Numbered from the stretch's first letter, positions 37,828-47,233 are shown. The stretch: 64,000 nucleotides of DNA from DYFT01 sp041695085 (GCA_041695085.1 JBGFRO010000022.1:122080-186079); one strand, 5' to 3'. A program made the numbers and translations. Notes: generated from the letters alone by a model not told the origin.

Positions 37828-39375
37828 CTACTCCCATTCGATCGTCGCGGGGGGCTTGGAACTGATATCGTACACCACGCGATTGATGCCCCGGACTTCG
37901 TTGATGATACGGTTGGAGACGGTTGCAAGGAGTTCAGCCGGCAGCCGTGCCCAATCGGCCGTCATCCCGTCAACGCTCGTCACGGCACGGAGTGCGATGG
38001 TAACGTCGTACGTTCGACCGTCCCCCATTACACCGACGGAGCGGACGGGCAGAAGAACGGCAAAAGCCTGCCAGAGTTCTTTGTACAGGCCTGCATTGCG
38101 AATTTCTTCGACAAAGATCTCGTCTGCCTCGCGCACGAGCTGCAACTTTTCGGGCGTGACGTCGCCGAGAACGCGCACGGCCAAACCGGGGCCGGGAAAC
38201 GGGTGTCGTTCGAGAAACGACTCCGGCAATCCCAACTTCCTCCCGACATCTCTCACCTCATCTTTGAACAGCTCACGGAACGGCTCCACCAACTTGAACT
38301 GCATCTTCTCTGGTAAGCCTCCCACATTGTGATGCGTCTTAATGGTCACAGAAGGTCCCTTGAAGGAAACCGACTCGATGACGTCGGGATAGAGCGTTCC
38401 TTGTGCCAAAAACTCGAATGGAGCCTGCGGAAGCTTCCGTGATGCTTCCTCAAAGACGTCGATGAACGTCTTACCAATGATCTTCCGTTTTTGTTCGGGA
38501 TCGGCTACACCCACCAAGCGCGTAAGAAACAGTTCCGTAGCATCGATGTAGGTGAGCGGGATGTGAAAGTGATCCTGGAACATCTTTACGACCTGCTCGC
38601 TCTCCCCTTTTCGCATCAAACCGTTGTTGATGTGGATACAATGTAATTGGTCTCCAATCGCTTTGTGCAACAGCACGGCCGCAACCGATGAATCGACTCC
38701 GCCACTCAAAGCACACACGACGCGGCCATTACCCACCCGTTGCCTGATCTCTTGTGTCGCTTCTTCGATGAAGTGCGCGGAAGTCCACCCCCCTTTCGCG
38801 CCACACACTTTGAAGAGAAAATTCGAGAGGATCGTTTTGCCATCAGGCGTGTGGACGACTTCCGGGTGAAACTGAACACCGAAGATCTTGCGCCCGGGAT
38901 GACGAATAGCGCAGATAGGAGCGTTCTCTGAATGCGCGATTGGTTCGAAGCCGGGGGGTAACTCCACGAGCGCATCGCCATGACTCATCCAGACGGTCGT
39001 CGCACCGTTCAGCCCCGCCAGAAGGTCGTCTCCCTTGTCGACATTCAAGACCGCTTTTCCGAATTCCTTCTTTTCGAACTTTCCTACTTTGCCGCCGAGC
39101 TGATCGGCGATGAGTTGCAGGCCATAGCAGATACCGAGGATGGGAATGTTCAGCGAGTAGATCTGCTCGGTTGATTTCGGCGCCTGCGCATCATACACGC
39201 TCCATGGGCTGCCGGAGAGGATGATGCCAATCGGATTGAGTGCCTTGATCTTTTCAAAAGAGATGTTGAAAGGATGGATTTCCGAATAGACACCTAACTC
39301 ACGCACACGACGTGCGATGAGCTGCGTATACTGTCCGCCGAAATCAAGGACGAGGATAAGTTCGGTCGCGGTCAT
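37828..39375 (-). CDS. guaA: GMP synthase (glutamine-hydrolysing)
   Basis: 515 residues. Glutamine amidotransferase domain (FGGQYTQLIARRVRELG, nucleophile Cys in ILGICYGLQLIAD, His-Glu in FGVQFHPEVVHT) then the ATP pyrophosphatase with P-loop CALSGGVDSSVAAVLLHKAI and the C-terminal dimerisation domain ending INRVVYDISSKPPATIEWE. Converts XMP to GMP. The ATG at 39375 gives the family's usual length; the frame is open to a TTG at 39420 with no support. Confidence 0.97.
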   Translation of the reverse strand: MTATELILVLDFGGQYTQLIARRVRELGVYSEIHPFNISFEKIKALNPIGIILSGSPWSVYDAQAPKSTEQIYSLNIPILGICYGLQLIADQLGGKVGKFEKKEFGKAVLNVDKGDDLLAGLNGATTVWMSHGDALVELPPGFEPIAHSENAPICAIRHPGRKIFGVQFHPEVVHTPDGKTILSNFLFKVCGAKGGWTSAHFIEEATQEIRQRVGNGRVVCALSGGVDSSVAAVLLHKAIGDQLHCIHINNGLMRKGESEQVVKMFQDHFHIPLTYIDATELFLTRLVGVADPEQKRKIIGKTFIDVFEEASRKLPQAPFEFLAQGTLYPDVIESVSFKGPSVTIKTHHNVGGLPEKMQFKLVEPFRELFKDEVRDVGRKLGLPESFLERHPFPGPGLAVRVLGDVTPEKLQLVREADEIFVEEIRNAGLYKELWQAFAVLLPVRSVGVMGDGRTYDVTIALRAVTSVDGMTADWARLPAELLATVSNRIINEVRGINRVVYDISSKPPATIEWE

Positions 39376-39511
39376 TAATTTTTGTGTGCGAGAATTCGAG
39401 GGAGACGCATCTGGAGTCAAGGACGGAACCGTCGGTCACGATCACTACCTTCTTGAAGCTGCCGCAAATATAGAGAATAATTCTCCTATTGACAAAGATG
39501 GAGAGAGGCGG

Positions 39512-41242
39512 TCACTCGCTGGTCGCAACGCGACCGAGTTGGTACCCATACTGGTGACGCACGGCACGTTTCATCAAGTCGAGCGGAAGCGATCCGACAC
39601 CGAGAAAGGTCTCGACGAACTGCCGCTCACTGAACTGGGCTCCGAGCCGCTCCTGCAACTCCTCTTTCAATTTTTCAATCTCCAACCATCCGATGATATA
39701 GCTCGGGGCCTGTGTCGGCCATGTTGTGTATCGATTGACTTCCGCTTCCGCCGCCGAGCGCTCCAATCCAACTTCCTCCACAAGGAACTGCACTGCTTGC
39801 TCGTTCGTCATCCTTCCGGTATGGATGGACGGATCGATGATGACACGCGCGGTGCGCCACAACCGCATCTGAAGCCAGGCAAGACTGTCGTCCGCGTTCA
39901 GGTAGAACCCGTTGCGCGCCATCCACGACTCCGCATACAACCCCCACCCTTCTCCATAATACGTGCTGCCAAAACGCGACCGAACTTTGCGTGGACTCTT
40001 CATCGCATACAGGTTTTGCAGATGATGTCCCGGATATCCTTCGTGCAACGCGATCACCGTAATCCATCCGTAGTTCTGTGCCCGTAATTTCTCTTCCACC
40101 TGTACGGGGGTCATTTCCGGAACAATGTCGGTGACAAAGAAGCGACCGGCCGGGATCTTGTCTTGCATCGTGATTCCACCGTAGACTGCCCACGCGTACG
40201 TCTCACGCAACGCCGGGGGCGTCGGGACGAACAGCAGAGTCTCCGGCTCAGGGATCGTGATGAGATTTCGCTCCACGAGCAAACGCCGCGCCCTGTCGGA
40301 TTGAATCCGATATGCCTCGGTGACCTTCCCCGGTTCCGGATGACGCGACTTCATCGATTCTATAATCTGTTGAAGAGTCTTCGTCGAATCGATGCGCTGC
40401 GCCAATTGGTGCAATAACCGCTTCGTCTCGTTGTGCTGCCGCCACCCTTCCTGTATCATCTCGGCGGCGCCGTAGGGGAGAAAGTGTACTTCCTTCAACA
40501 GCCAATTATAGTACTCTTCACCCACCGCCCACGAATTCTCATCCCCCGGTTGAAGAGTATCGCTCAGAAATACACGAAAGCGTGCGAGCGCTGAGCGCGT
40601 CGCCTCCGTCGACCGGAGCAACCGTTCGCGCAACGAATCGGGAGCCGATGCGCGTATTTTCGTCTCAAGCGGTTCGCCAAGGAACTCTTCATATCGCATT
40701 GCCGTGTTGGCGGTCAACCGAATCCAAAGCGGCGGAGGACGATGCAACTGCCTTCTTCCAATCTCCAGCGCTTCGCGTGCATGGTCAATGGCAACAACGA
40801 CTTCCGACCATTCGGCCGCGGTCAACGGTCGATCGCGCAACACTTGCCAGTAGATGTTTCCGAGCGTCAGATACTGCCCCGGCACTCTCGCAGACAGGTT
40901 GAGAGAACGATCCCGAATCTCTCGCTTCAAGATCGCCTCCATCTGCAGCCAGTCGATCCGTTCGTCGATCGTGAGTTGCGTCGTGTCAATCTCCCTGAGA
41001 TCCTTCAATGCCCTTGCGGCACTCACTGCGCGAAGCGAATCCGCAGACGCAAGCAGATGCCTCATCGGCGAAGGAGAATCCGGTCGCAACGCGTACGCAC
41101 CGTTGAAGTACGCATCGACAAATCGCTCGAATTGCTGCGAGGGAGAGGGGGGAACCAACGGCAACCAACTGCAACCGCTCGCACCAACGAACGCTGTTAT
41201 GAGAAGAGTGAGAAAATGTATTCGAGAAGAATGAAGATGCAT
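39512..41242 (-). CDS. DUF885-family lipoprotein, probable zinc metallopeptidase
   Basis: 576 residues. Lipoprotein signal ending FVGASGCSW (Cys24). The DUF885 fold is recognised by WITVIALHEGYPGHHLQNLY (HExxH-like HEGYPGHH), the downstream GEGWGLYAESW (second metal ligand region), and TWPTQAPSYIIGWLEIEKL. These proteins belong to the M3/M32-related gluzincin superfamily and may digest peptides in the periplasm or at the outer membrane. Activity has rarely been shown. Gap to guaA is 136 bases. Confidence 0.9.
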   Translation of the reverse strand: MHLHSSRIHFLTLLITAFVGASGCSWLPLVPPSPSQQFERFVDAYFNGAYALRPDSPSPMRHLLASADSLRAVSAARALKDLREIDTTQLTIDERIDWLQMEAILKREIRDRSLNLSARVPGQYLTLGNIYWQVLRDRPLTAAEWSEVVVAIDHAREALEIGRRQLHRPPPLWIRLTANTAMRYEEFLGEPLETKIRASAPDSLRERLLRSTEATRSALARFRVFLSDTLQPGDENSWAVGEEYYNWLLKEVHFLPYGAAEMIQEGWRQHNETKRLLHQLAQRIDSTKTLQQIIESMKSRHPEPGKVTEAYRIQSDRARRLLVERNLITIPEPETLLFVPTPPALRETYAWAVYGGITMQDKIPAGRFFVTDIVPEMTPVQVEEKLRAQNYGWITVIALHEGYPGHHLQNLYAMKSPRKVRSRFGSTYYGEGWGLYAESWMARNGFYLNADDSLAWLQMRLWRTARVIIDPSIHTGRMTNEQAVQFLVEEVGLERSAAEAEVNRYTTWPTQAPSYIIGWLEIEKLKEELQERLGAQFSERQFVETFLGVGSLPLDLMKRAVRHQYGYQLGRVATSE

Positions 41243-41326
41243 ACACGGTTTCCTTCAAGAATCCGGGAATTCATTTCACTCACGCACTATCCTTCAGTTA
41301 GCATTTCTCAGAAGTCCTACGACTCC

Positions 41327-43774
41327 TCATCTGATCTCGATGCGCAGTTCCTCGCGGCTATCCTTCAGCTTGATCATCACATAACCGCTTGCCGGATCGC
41401 GCATCCAACCGCTGTGCGCGGATGCAAACTCGTCCGCACCCACTTCTGCCATCGACCGACCGTTCACTCGAACCCCCGCCGGTCTCTTTTCATAGCCGAC
41501 AACCCGAAGAAGCAGATTTCGAGGTGAGGGGGAATACTTCCCTTCCGCCTTGGAAAGTCTCACCTCCATCCCATCATTTCGAGCCGATTGAGATACCGTC
41601 CTGCGCAGAAACACGCCGCGCTCATGCTCGAATGTCAAGCCGTCGTCTTCATAATAACTTGATCTCGTGTTCCCGCCTGCGTAGACGGTGAACGTCAAGG
41701 GATCGATTGGTGCCTGATCGGTGTATTGGACCACTTGTTGAGTAGGGAGAATTGCACCCGCTCTCACGAAGATGGGTATTCTCTCCAACGGAGCATCGAC
41801 GGTGATCTGCTTCTCCCCTTCCACCATCTTCCCGGTCCAGAAATCGTACCACATCCCTTTGGGGAGTCGAAGTTCTCGTTTCGTCTGGCCTGGCCAAAGG
41901 ACCGGCGCAACCAACAGATCAGCACCAAACATAAACTCGGTCGCGTTCCATTGAACACGCTCATCCTCCGGAAACTCAAACACCAACGGACGAAGTGGTG
42001 GAACGCCCGTCTCACTCGCCCGCACCATCTCGTTGTAGATGAACGGAAGAAGCGTATAGCGGAGCTCGATGGTCTTGCGATTCACTTCCTCAAACTTCTC
42101 CCCATACGACCACGGCTCCTGATCCGCGCTGTTCATGACAGTATGAGCTCGCATTAAAGGGGAGAAGACGCCGAGCTGGAGCCATCGTGCAAACAACTCA
42201 CCATCCGGACTCCCGATGAACCCGCCGATGTCGGTCCCGACAAACGGTTGTCCCGAGATGCTGAGATTCAGCATCATCGGCACAGCCATTTCAAGATGTT
42301 CCCACGATGCAATGTTGTCACCCGTCCAAGCAGCGGAATAGCGATGTCCTCCTGCGTACGAGGCACGAGTGAGCAAGAAGGGGCGTTCAGTGGGTCGCAA
42401 TGCCCGCACACCATCGTACGTCGCCATCGTCATTTGAAGTCCGTACACGTTGTGATTTTTCGCGTGAGGTGTCCGCAAACCCTGGTCGTCATGAATGACA
42501 TCGAGATCGACTGTCTTCGTCGGGACATCGAAGACGGATGGCTCATTCATATCGTTCCAGAACCCGCGAACGCCTGCGGAGGTGAGAACATCAAAGTGAT
42601 CTCCCCACCACTTCCGTCCTGCCGCACTTGAAAAATCTGGAAAGGCACACTCCCCCGGCCAGACTTTTCCGACATACTCGCGACCGTTCGGATACTTCAG
42701 AAAATGTCCCCCTTCACGCCCTGACCGGTATGCGTGATACGCAGTATCGACTTTGATACCGGGATTAACGATAACGGCAATCTTGAATCCGTCTTTCGCA
42801 AGATCGGAGATCATCCCCTTCGGATCCGGAAAATGTTGCTTATTCCACGTGAAGATCCGGTAACCGTCCATGTAGTCGATGTCGAGGTAAATGACATCAG
42901 CGGGAATTCGTTTGGTACGAAATGTCCTTGCCAGCTCCCGAACCCGCGATTCCGGATAGTAACTCCAGCGACACTGCTGATATCCGAGCGACCATCGCGG
43001 TGGCAGAGGCATGCGTCCCACCAATTCCGTAAACCTTTGAATGATTGTCTTTGGGTCAGGTCCGTAGAAGAAATAGTAATCGAGTTCTCCTGCCTCCGCG
43101 CCGAACGAGTAGCTGGCGCGCGACTCCTTCCCCATATCGAACGATGACCAGTAGGTATTATCGAAGAAGATGCCGTACGCCTTGCCGCGGTTGATGCCGT
43201 AGAAGAACGGAATGGATTGATAGAGCGGATCGGTGTCCGCTTTGTACGCGGGGATGTCGGAGTTCCACATTGTCATATGCTTGTATTTGCGGTTCAAACT
43301 TCCCGCCTTCTCGCCAAAGCCGTAGTAATTTTCCGACTGGGGCATTTCTTTCCATACGCGCACTGCGGAACCATCCCAACCCATTCCTTTCCGATCTTCA
43401 TCTTTATTGATGAGGTCCCCTGCAGCTGAAGAGAACGACAAACGAATGGGCCGTTTCTTGAGCACAACCTGAAGTTGAGATGTCTTTATTCTCAACTCCT
43501 CCGTCGTGTGAGAAACATCGGGCGCGTGGGTTGACCATTCTCTTTTCACCACCGCCCACGACCGATCGGGGCCGAAGGTTCCCGTCGGCGCGAGGCGGAT
43601 ACGTACGAGATCTGGCGCAAGAACCGTCACGCGCAATCGAGTCATTCCGGAGCGCACTTCAACGGTATTGTCCACAATCGAATGGTCGTCGTAATTGCCG
43701 ATCGATTGCCACTGTGAGGAGAGTGGCGCTACAAGGAGCGATATGAAAACGAAGATTTGAAGGAGATATTTCAT
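41327..43774 (-). CDS. Glycoside hydrolase family 31 alpha-glucosidase-like enzyme, exported
   Basis: 815 residues with a signal peptide (YLLQIFVFISLLVAPLSSQ). The GH31 catalytic (beta/alpha)8 barrel has the nucleophile in VRGFWNDMNEPSVF (Asp about 406) and acid/base Asp in AAWTGDNIASW (about 484), plus LSISGQPFVGTDIGGFIGSP and the N-terminal galactose-mutarotase-like beta domain. The C-terminal beta sandwich contains YYEDDGLTFEHERG. Releases alpha-glucose or alpha-xylose from oligosaccharides in the periplasm; specificity not decidable. No SusCD pair nearby. Confidence 0.95.
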   Translation of the reverse strand: MKYLLQIFVFISLLVAPLSSQWQSIGNYDDHSIVDNTVEVRSGMTRLRVTVLAPDLVRIRLAPTGTFGPDRSWAVVKREWSTHAPDVSHTTEELRIKTSQLQVVLKKRPIRLSFSSAAGDLINKDEDRKGMGWDGSAVRVWKEMPQSENYYGFGEKAGSLNRKYKHMTMWNSDIPAYKADTDPLYQSIPFFYGINRGKAYGIFFDNTYWSSFDMGKESRASYSFGAEAGELDYYFFYGPDPKTIIQRFTELVGRMPLPPRWSLGYQQCRWSYYPESRVRELARTFRTKRIPADVIYLDIDYMDGYRIFTWNKQHFPDPKGMISDLAKDGFKIAVIVNPGIKVDTAYHAYRSGREGGHFLKYPNGREYVGKVWPGECAFPDFSSAAGRKWWGDHFDVLTSAGVRGFWNDMNEPSVFDVPTKTVDLDVIHDDQGLRTPHAKNHNVYGLQMTMATYDGVRALRPTERPFLLTRASYAGGHRYSAAWTGDNIASWEHLEMAVPMMLNLSISGQPFVGTDIGGFIGSPDGELFARWLQLGVFSPLMRAHTVMNSADQEPWSYGEKFEEVNRKTIELRYTLLPFIYNEMVRASETGVPPLRPLVFEFPEDERVQWNATEFMFGADLLVAPVLWPGQTKRELRLPKGMWYDFWTGKMVEGEKQITVDAPLERIPIFVRAGAILPTQQVVQYTDQAPIDPLTFTVYAGGNTRSSYYEDDGLTFEHERGVFLRRTVSQSARNDGMEVRLSKAEGKYSPSPRNLLLRVVGYEKRPAGVRVNGRSMAEVGADEFASAHSGWMRDPASGYVMIKLKDSREELRIEIR

Positions 43775-43831
43775 CAGGAATTCCTTTCCAAATAAAGAAG
43801 GCGACTCACTGGTCGCCCCGGATTGCGTCCA

Positions 43832-44020
43832 TTACGACGCCTTTCGCTTCTTCATTTCCTGTGCCTCGTGCATCAGCTCCTCGACGTAACGAAGCCGCTC
43901 GTTCTCACTCCGCAGTTTGAGCAGATAGTCACGATGTCGCTGAATCGCTTTCTTCGTCGCTTCGTCGGGATTTGGCCAGAATTGTTGTACGAACCATTCA
44001 AACGTCTGTACTGCAGCCAT
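43832..44020 (-). CDS. Small hypothetical protein, helical and charged
   Basis: 62 residues beginning MAAVQTFEWFVQQFWPNPDE, then charged helix (LKLRSENERLRYVEELMHEA) with a Lys-Arg rich tail. AAGGAG sits eight bases before the ATG, which supports expression. No family recognised; it resembles small coiled-coil cytosolic proteins. Lies after the FN3 lipoprotein and before GH31 on the same strand. Confidence 0.6.
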   Translation of the reverse strand: MAAVQTFEWFVQQFWPNPDEATKKAIQRHRDYLLKLRSENERLRYVEELMHEAQEMKKRKAS

Positions 44021-44127
44021 TCATGATTCTCCTTAGAAATCCGGTGCCTGATGAACATGCACTACCCTTCTACTGGTGAATGGGTTCAACCATCCCCAAC
44101 ACGTCCGGGGCGTCGCAATGGGCATGC

Positions 44128-44508
44128 TTACGGGAATGGGAGTGAGAGTCTTATGCTGACCGTATCCGAAAACGGGCCGCGCTGATCGTAGCGCGTCGCC
44201 TGAACGCGATACACGTATGTCGATTCAACCTGAAGCCCCACTGAATCCACTACCGTCGTTGCATTCATCGTCGCAAAGAGCCGCGCCTGGAAGGGCCCTT
44301 GATTGGTGCGCCGCTCAATGAGGTACGAAAGTTCCCCCTCGCTCGTATCCTTCCATTCTAGCCTCACCGCCGTCCGGCCAATGCGACTCAGTTTCAACTC
44401 GGTTGGACGATTCAAGGCAACCTCCGGCTCCACATTTGTACCACTGTCTTTTTCGCAGCCGACAAGGAAACCCGTTATCAGGAGGAGCGCAAAACCTCTC
44501 AAACTCAT
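44128..44508 (-). CDS. Lipoprotein with one fibronectin type III domain
   Basis: 126 residues. Signal MSLRGFALLLITGFLVGC with lipobox LVGC followed by EKDSG, acidic residues that in Bacteroidota may signal surface export. The remainder is one FN3 domain: RPTELKLSRIGRTAVRLEWK, LSYLIERRTN and STYVYRVQATRYDQRGPFSD. GGAG precedes the start. Probably surface or periplasmic binding; ligand unknown. Divergent from the DUF6600-like gene. Confidence 0.82.
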   Translation of the reverse strand: MSLRGFALLLITGFLVGCEKDSGTNVEPEVALNRPTELKLSRIGRTAVRLEWKDTSEGELSYLIERRTNQGPFQARLFATMNATTVVDSVGLQVESTYVYRVQATRYDQRGPFSDTVSIRLSLPFP

Positions 44509-44694
44509 AGCAACTCCAATTCATCTTGAGAAAAAGCACGGAGAAGATGAAGATTTTTGGTAAAGGAATCAAGCTAACGTGTGGAATGAGTGCCAGGATA
44601 TGTGTCCTTTCCTCACAACGCCTTGCCCTCTTCTGCGTACACGATGGTCATCTGCAATTCCTGAAAAAACCTTCATTTGTCGCCGAGTCCGGAT

Positions 44695-44709
44695 TGGCAC
44701 GCGGCTTGC
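44695..44709 (+). promoter_or_regulatory. Sigma-54 (RpoN) -24/-12 promoter
   Basis: TGGCAC-GCGGC-TTGC matches the sigma-54 consensus, with GG at -24 and GC at -12 separated by exactly ten bases (44696-44697 and 44708-44709). Predicted start near 44721, about 25 bases before the downstream ATG, with AGGGG SD between. No activator site was identified. Confidence 0.65.
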
Positions 44710-44745
44710 GGTTGATAGTTCAGCACATCATACGAGGGGTGGGTT

Positions 44746-46011
44746 ATGAAACGGTTTATGATGATCACGGCGCTCTTGGTCGTCACGACCATATCACTTC
44801 CGGCAAATCCTCTCAATACAGGAAGCCAATTCGGTTTTCACATCTCGGCATCGTTTGGAGACGCAGGCTACTTCTATCGCCACCTGTCTCCGTACGGTGA
44901 ATGGATCGAGATTGAGCCGGGTTTCTATGTGTGGCGACCGTTGAGAGTGCGCGTGGGCTGGCGACCCTATCTGTATGGAAGATGGGTGTGGACCGATTAT
45001 GGCTGGTATTGGGTTTCGAGCGAGCCGTTCGGGTGGGCCGTGTTTCATTATGGACGATGGTATTACGACGATTTCTACGGTTGGGTGTGGGTGCCTGACC
45101 GTATCTGGGGTCCCGCATGGGTAGAGTGGCGCTATAACGACGACTACATCGGTTGGGCTCCGCTTCCTCCGTATGCGAGCTTCAGTTTCAGCATCGGCAT
45201 TCGATTCACAACACGGTGGGTAGCGCCTGTGCATTATTGGAACTTCGTGCGCTATCGACACTTCTCGTCACCTTACGTCGTTCGCGAAGTCGTGCCGGTG
45301 GATTATACGAGGAGACTGATCGGAACGACGCGCACCGCGGGACGGTATGAGGTGGATGGTGATCGGGTGATCAATCGTGGCGTCGACCGGAACTTCGTCG
45401 AACGGCGTGGGTTTACGAGAATCAACCGTGTTGAAGTGAGTGAAGGGCGCGACCGAGGCGAGCGGTTGGTGCGGGAACGCGATCGGGAGAGGATCGAAGT
45501 GTTCCGTCCCGATCGCAGCGAACCGACGCGTGAGGTGGAGCGAATTGAAGCCCGGCGAGCAGAGCGGCGACTGTCGCTTGATCTGGATCGAATAGAACGG
45601 CCACGAGGTCGAGATAATGGACGTGGACGTATGGATGGGCGCGATGGCGAAGCTCCAGAAGGGCAGCGAGAGGAGGGGCGTGAACGCTTTGAAAGTCGCG
45701 AACGTGAGCGACGCACAGATGGGCGGCCGGATCGCGGCACCATCAATCGATGGCCTCCTAGCGATGCGCGGCGCGATGGGTTTCCGCCCAGCATGGAACG
45801 TCGCGAACGACGAGAAGAGGAGCGCCCCCATATCCGGATTCCTGAGCCGCCTTCACGGCGCGAGACAATGCGTGAACGACCGATTGAAGGAAGAAGGGAA
45901 GTTTCTCCTCCGTCACGACAGCGGACCGAACCGCAACGTGCACCGGAACGACGTGAGAGTCCCCGAGGAAGTGAGCAGCGAGGTGGGAGAGAGAGACGAA
46001 GGGATGGCTGA
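44746..46011 (+). CDS. Exported DUF6600-like protein with arginine-rich tail
   Basis: 421 residues. Signal peptide MMITALLVVTTISLPAN. Residues 35-180 are Trp/Tyr-rich repeats (VWRPLRVRVGWRPYLYGRW, YGWYWVSSEPFGWAVFHYGR, DFYGWVWVPDRIWGPAWVEW, IGWAPLPPYASFSFS), as in DUF6600 and YXWXXP proteins. From about 230 to the end the sequence is low-complexity, rich in Arg, Glu and Asp (REEGRERFESRERERR), probably disordered and highly charged, with no terminal anchor. Function unknown; possibly a cell-surface or cell-wall-associated protein. Driven by a sigma-54-type promoter. A long minus-strand frame overlapping the tail is an artefact of its codon composition. Confidence 0.75.
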   Translation: MKRFMMITALLVVTTISLPANPLNTGSQFGFHISASFGDAGYFYRHLSPYGEWIEIEPGFYVWRPLRVRVGWRPYLYGRWVWTDYGWYWVSSEPFGWAVFHYGRWYYDDFYGWVWVPDRIWGPAWVEWRYNDDYIGWAPLPPYASFSFSIGIRFTTRWVAPVHYWNFVRYRHFSSPYVVREVVPVDYTRRLIGTTRTAGRYEVDGDRVINRGVDRNFVERRGFTRINRVEVSEGRDRGERLVRERDRERIEVFRPDRSEPTREVERIEARRAERRLSLDLDRIERPRGRDNGRGRMDGRDGEAPEGQREEGRERFESRERERRTDGRPDRGTINRWPPSDARRDGFPPSMERRERREEERPHIRIPEPPSRRETMRERPIEGRREVSPPSRQRTEPQRAPERRESPRGSEQRGGRERRRDG

Positions 46012-46035
46012 AGCGAGGGGACTCTTCTAACTGCA

Positions 46036-46078
46036 AACGGCGTCTTGACGTGGTGGGGTCGAGGCGCCGTTGCCGTTT
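46036..46078 (+). terminator. Probable intrinsic terminator after the Arg-rich protein gene
   Basis: AACGGCG (46036-46042) pairs with CGCCGTT (46065-46071), followed by GCCGTTTTC. Stem of seven bases with a 22-base loop; the T run is short. Confidence 0.5.
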
Positions 46079-46084
46079 TCGAAA

Positions 46085-46130
46085 GAAGGTCACCTTCAAC
46101 AAGTATCACCCTATGAGGAAGGTGACCTTC
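46085..46130. promoter_or_regulatory. Pair of 13-base palindromic operator-like sites
   Basis: GAAGGTCACCTTC (46085-46097) and GAAGGTGACCTTC (46118-46130), two copies of GAAGGT-N-ACCTTC whose centres are 33 bases apart, about three helical turns, with the downstream copy 18 bases before the -35 of a promoter. They suit cooperative binding of a dimeric regulator. Because the second is the exact inverse complement of the first, a 13-base hairpin with a 20-base loop is also possible. Confidence 0.55.
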
Positions 46131-46148
46131 GGCAAACAACATTTTTCG

Positions 46149-46177
46149 TTGACTTTTTTTTCGAGCATTGCTAAACT
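46149..46177 (+). promoter_or_regulatory. Sigma-70-type promoter for the envelope gene run
   Basis: TTGACT (46149-46154), 17-base spacer, TAAACT (46172-46177). About 120 bases before the first gene of the plus-strand run and immediately after the paired palindromes. Confidence 0.55.
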
Positions 46178-46299
46178 ATACCAGCGTTCGGAGTGTCATT
46201 CCCCACACCTCAAGCTCCTCCCCCACATTGAGGTTGACCGCGTTCGCAATTGAGAATCGAAAAGCCGATCCCCATTCCACGAAGAGGAACATCTACACA

Positions 46300-46695
46300 A
46301 TGAAAGCATTTGTCACTTCCTTCCTTTTGATCTTCGCCAACGTGCACGCACAAACGTCGGAGAAGCTCTATTGCGGACAATGTGGTGAAAGGAATCAGCT
46401 GAGCGCCGTCTATTGCTCCGCGTGCGGCGAGCGGATAGACAAGAAGGCTCTCATTGCCCGACTCGAAGCCCGCGTTACATCAGCCGATAGCCTCTCTCAA
46501 CAAATCGTGTTGACAAAAGAAGAACTTGGTGTTTTGATCGAAGCGAAAACAGATCGAAAGATTCAGCAGCTCAAATTGCGGGGAGAGGAGACACGACGGC
46601 CGCCGCCCACGGAAACGGAGCAGTTGCTCAACACTCTCGCGCCGATTCTCGCACTAACGCTTGGAGTTCTAATGATTCGGCACTGGCTTTTTTGA
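46300..46695 (+). CDS. Exported zinc-ribbon protein with C-terminal membrane helix
   Basis: 131 residues. Signal peptide MKAFVTSFLLIFANVHAQ, then a double-CxxC ribbon YCGQCGERNQLSAVYCSACG (two CxxC pairs), a charged helical region (about 50-105) and a terminal hydrophobic segment (LLNTLAPILALTLGVLMIRH). Zinc-ribbon (DZR) domains are normally cytosolic, so an exported one is unusual. The ATG at 46300 with AGAGGA upstream is preferred to an upstream in-frame TTG because it yields a proper signal peptide. Related to the zinc-ribbon head of the gene at 48719. Confidence 0.7.
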   Translation: MKAFVTSFLLIFANVHAQTSEKLYCGQCGERNQLSAVYCSACGERIDKKALIARLEARVTSADSLSQQIVLTKEELGVLIEAKTDRKIQQLKLRGEETRRPPPTETEQLLNTLAPILALTLGVLMIRHWLF

Positions 46696-46752
46696 AGGAG
46701 ATCAAAAGACTTCTTCCGGACACGACTGAGAGTTCAATCAAACTACGATCGT

Positions 46753-47187
46753 ATGACTACGAGAAGCACAAAAAACAGAGGGCTTCTAAAGGATGCATAT
46801 TTCATCCTGCCGATGCTTGCGTTATTCGTCTGGGCCTGCACGATGACGACGGAGCCGACGGAGGAAACCGTTCTATTTCAGATCAAAGTAGACAGCATCT
46901 CCCACCCACGGGCCATCATGCTCGGTGACACGGCAGCTATCCGGTTTTATGGGACAGTGGGACCCGACGGTTGTCATTCCTTTTCGCGCTTTCTCGTCAT
47001 CCGTCAGCCCCGTGCCGTTGATTTTGTTGTGTGGGGAAAGCGCACCATCGCCACAGCGTGTCCCGCCGTTATGGTCTATCTCGACGGAAGAACGTATCGC
47101 TACCTCCCCTCACAGCGAGGGATGCTTGTTATCACCGTACATCAGCCGGATGGATCGACTCTCAAGGACTCACTGCTGGTAAAGTGA
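46753..47187 (+). CDS. Putative lipoprotein, unknown function
   Basis: 144 residues. The N-terminus MTTRSTKNRGLLKDAYFILP then MLALFVWAC forms a lipoprotein signal with Cys29. The mature part is beta-rich (FQIKVDSISHPRAIMLGDTA, LVIRQPRAVDFVVWGKRTI, GMLVITVHQPDGSTLKDSLL) and resembles small immunoglobulin-like lipoproteins of Bacteroidota. Only Cys residues in HSFSR/TACPAVM may form a disulphide. Same strand as its neighbours, 57 bases after the zinc-ribbon gene. Confidence 0.65.
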   Translation: MTTRSTKNRGLLKDAYFILPMLALFVWACTMTTEPTEETVLFQIKVDSISHPRAIMLGDTAAIRFYGTVGPDGCHSFSRFLVIRQPRAVDFVVWGKRTIATACPAVMVYLDGRTYRYLPSQRGMLVITVHQPDGSTLKDSLLVK

Positions 47188-47233
47188 GGAGTGGAAGACA
47201 CCGATTCGTCGTTCTCAAATAAGGAGTTACGAA

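Noticed and set aside
45303..46142. 279-codon minus-strand frame rich in Ser/Arg
   Set aside because: It is antisense to the Arg/Glu-rich tail of the exported protein at 44746; codon composition of that tail keeps the other strand open. No SD or domain.
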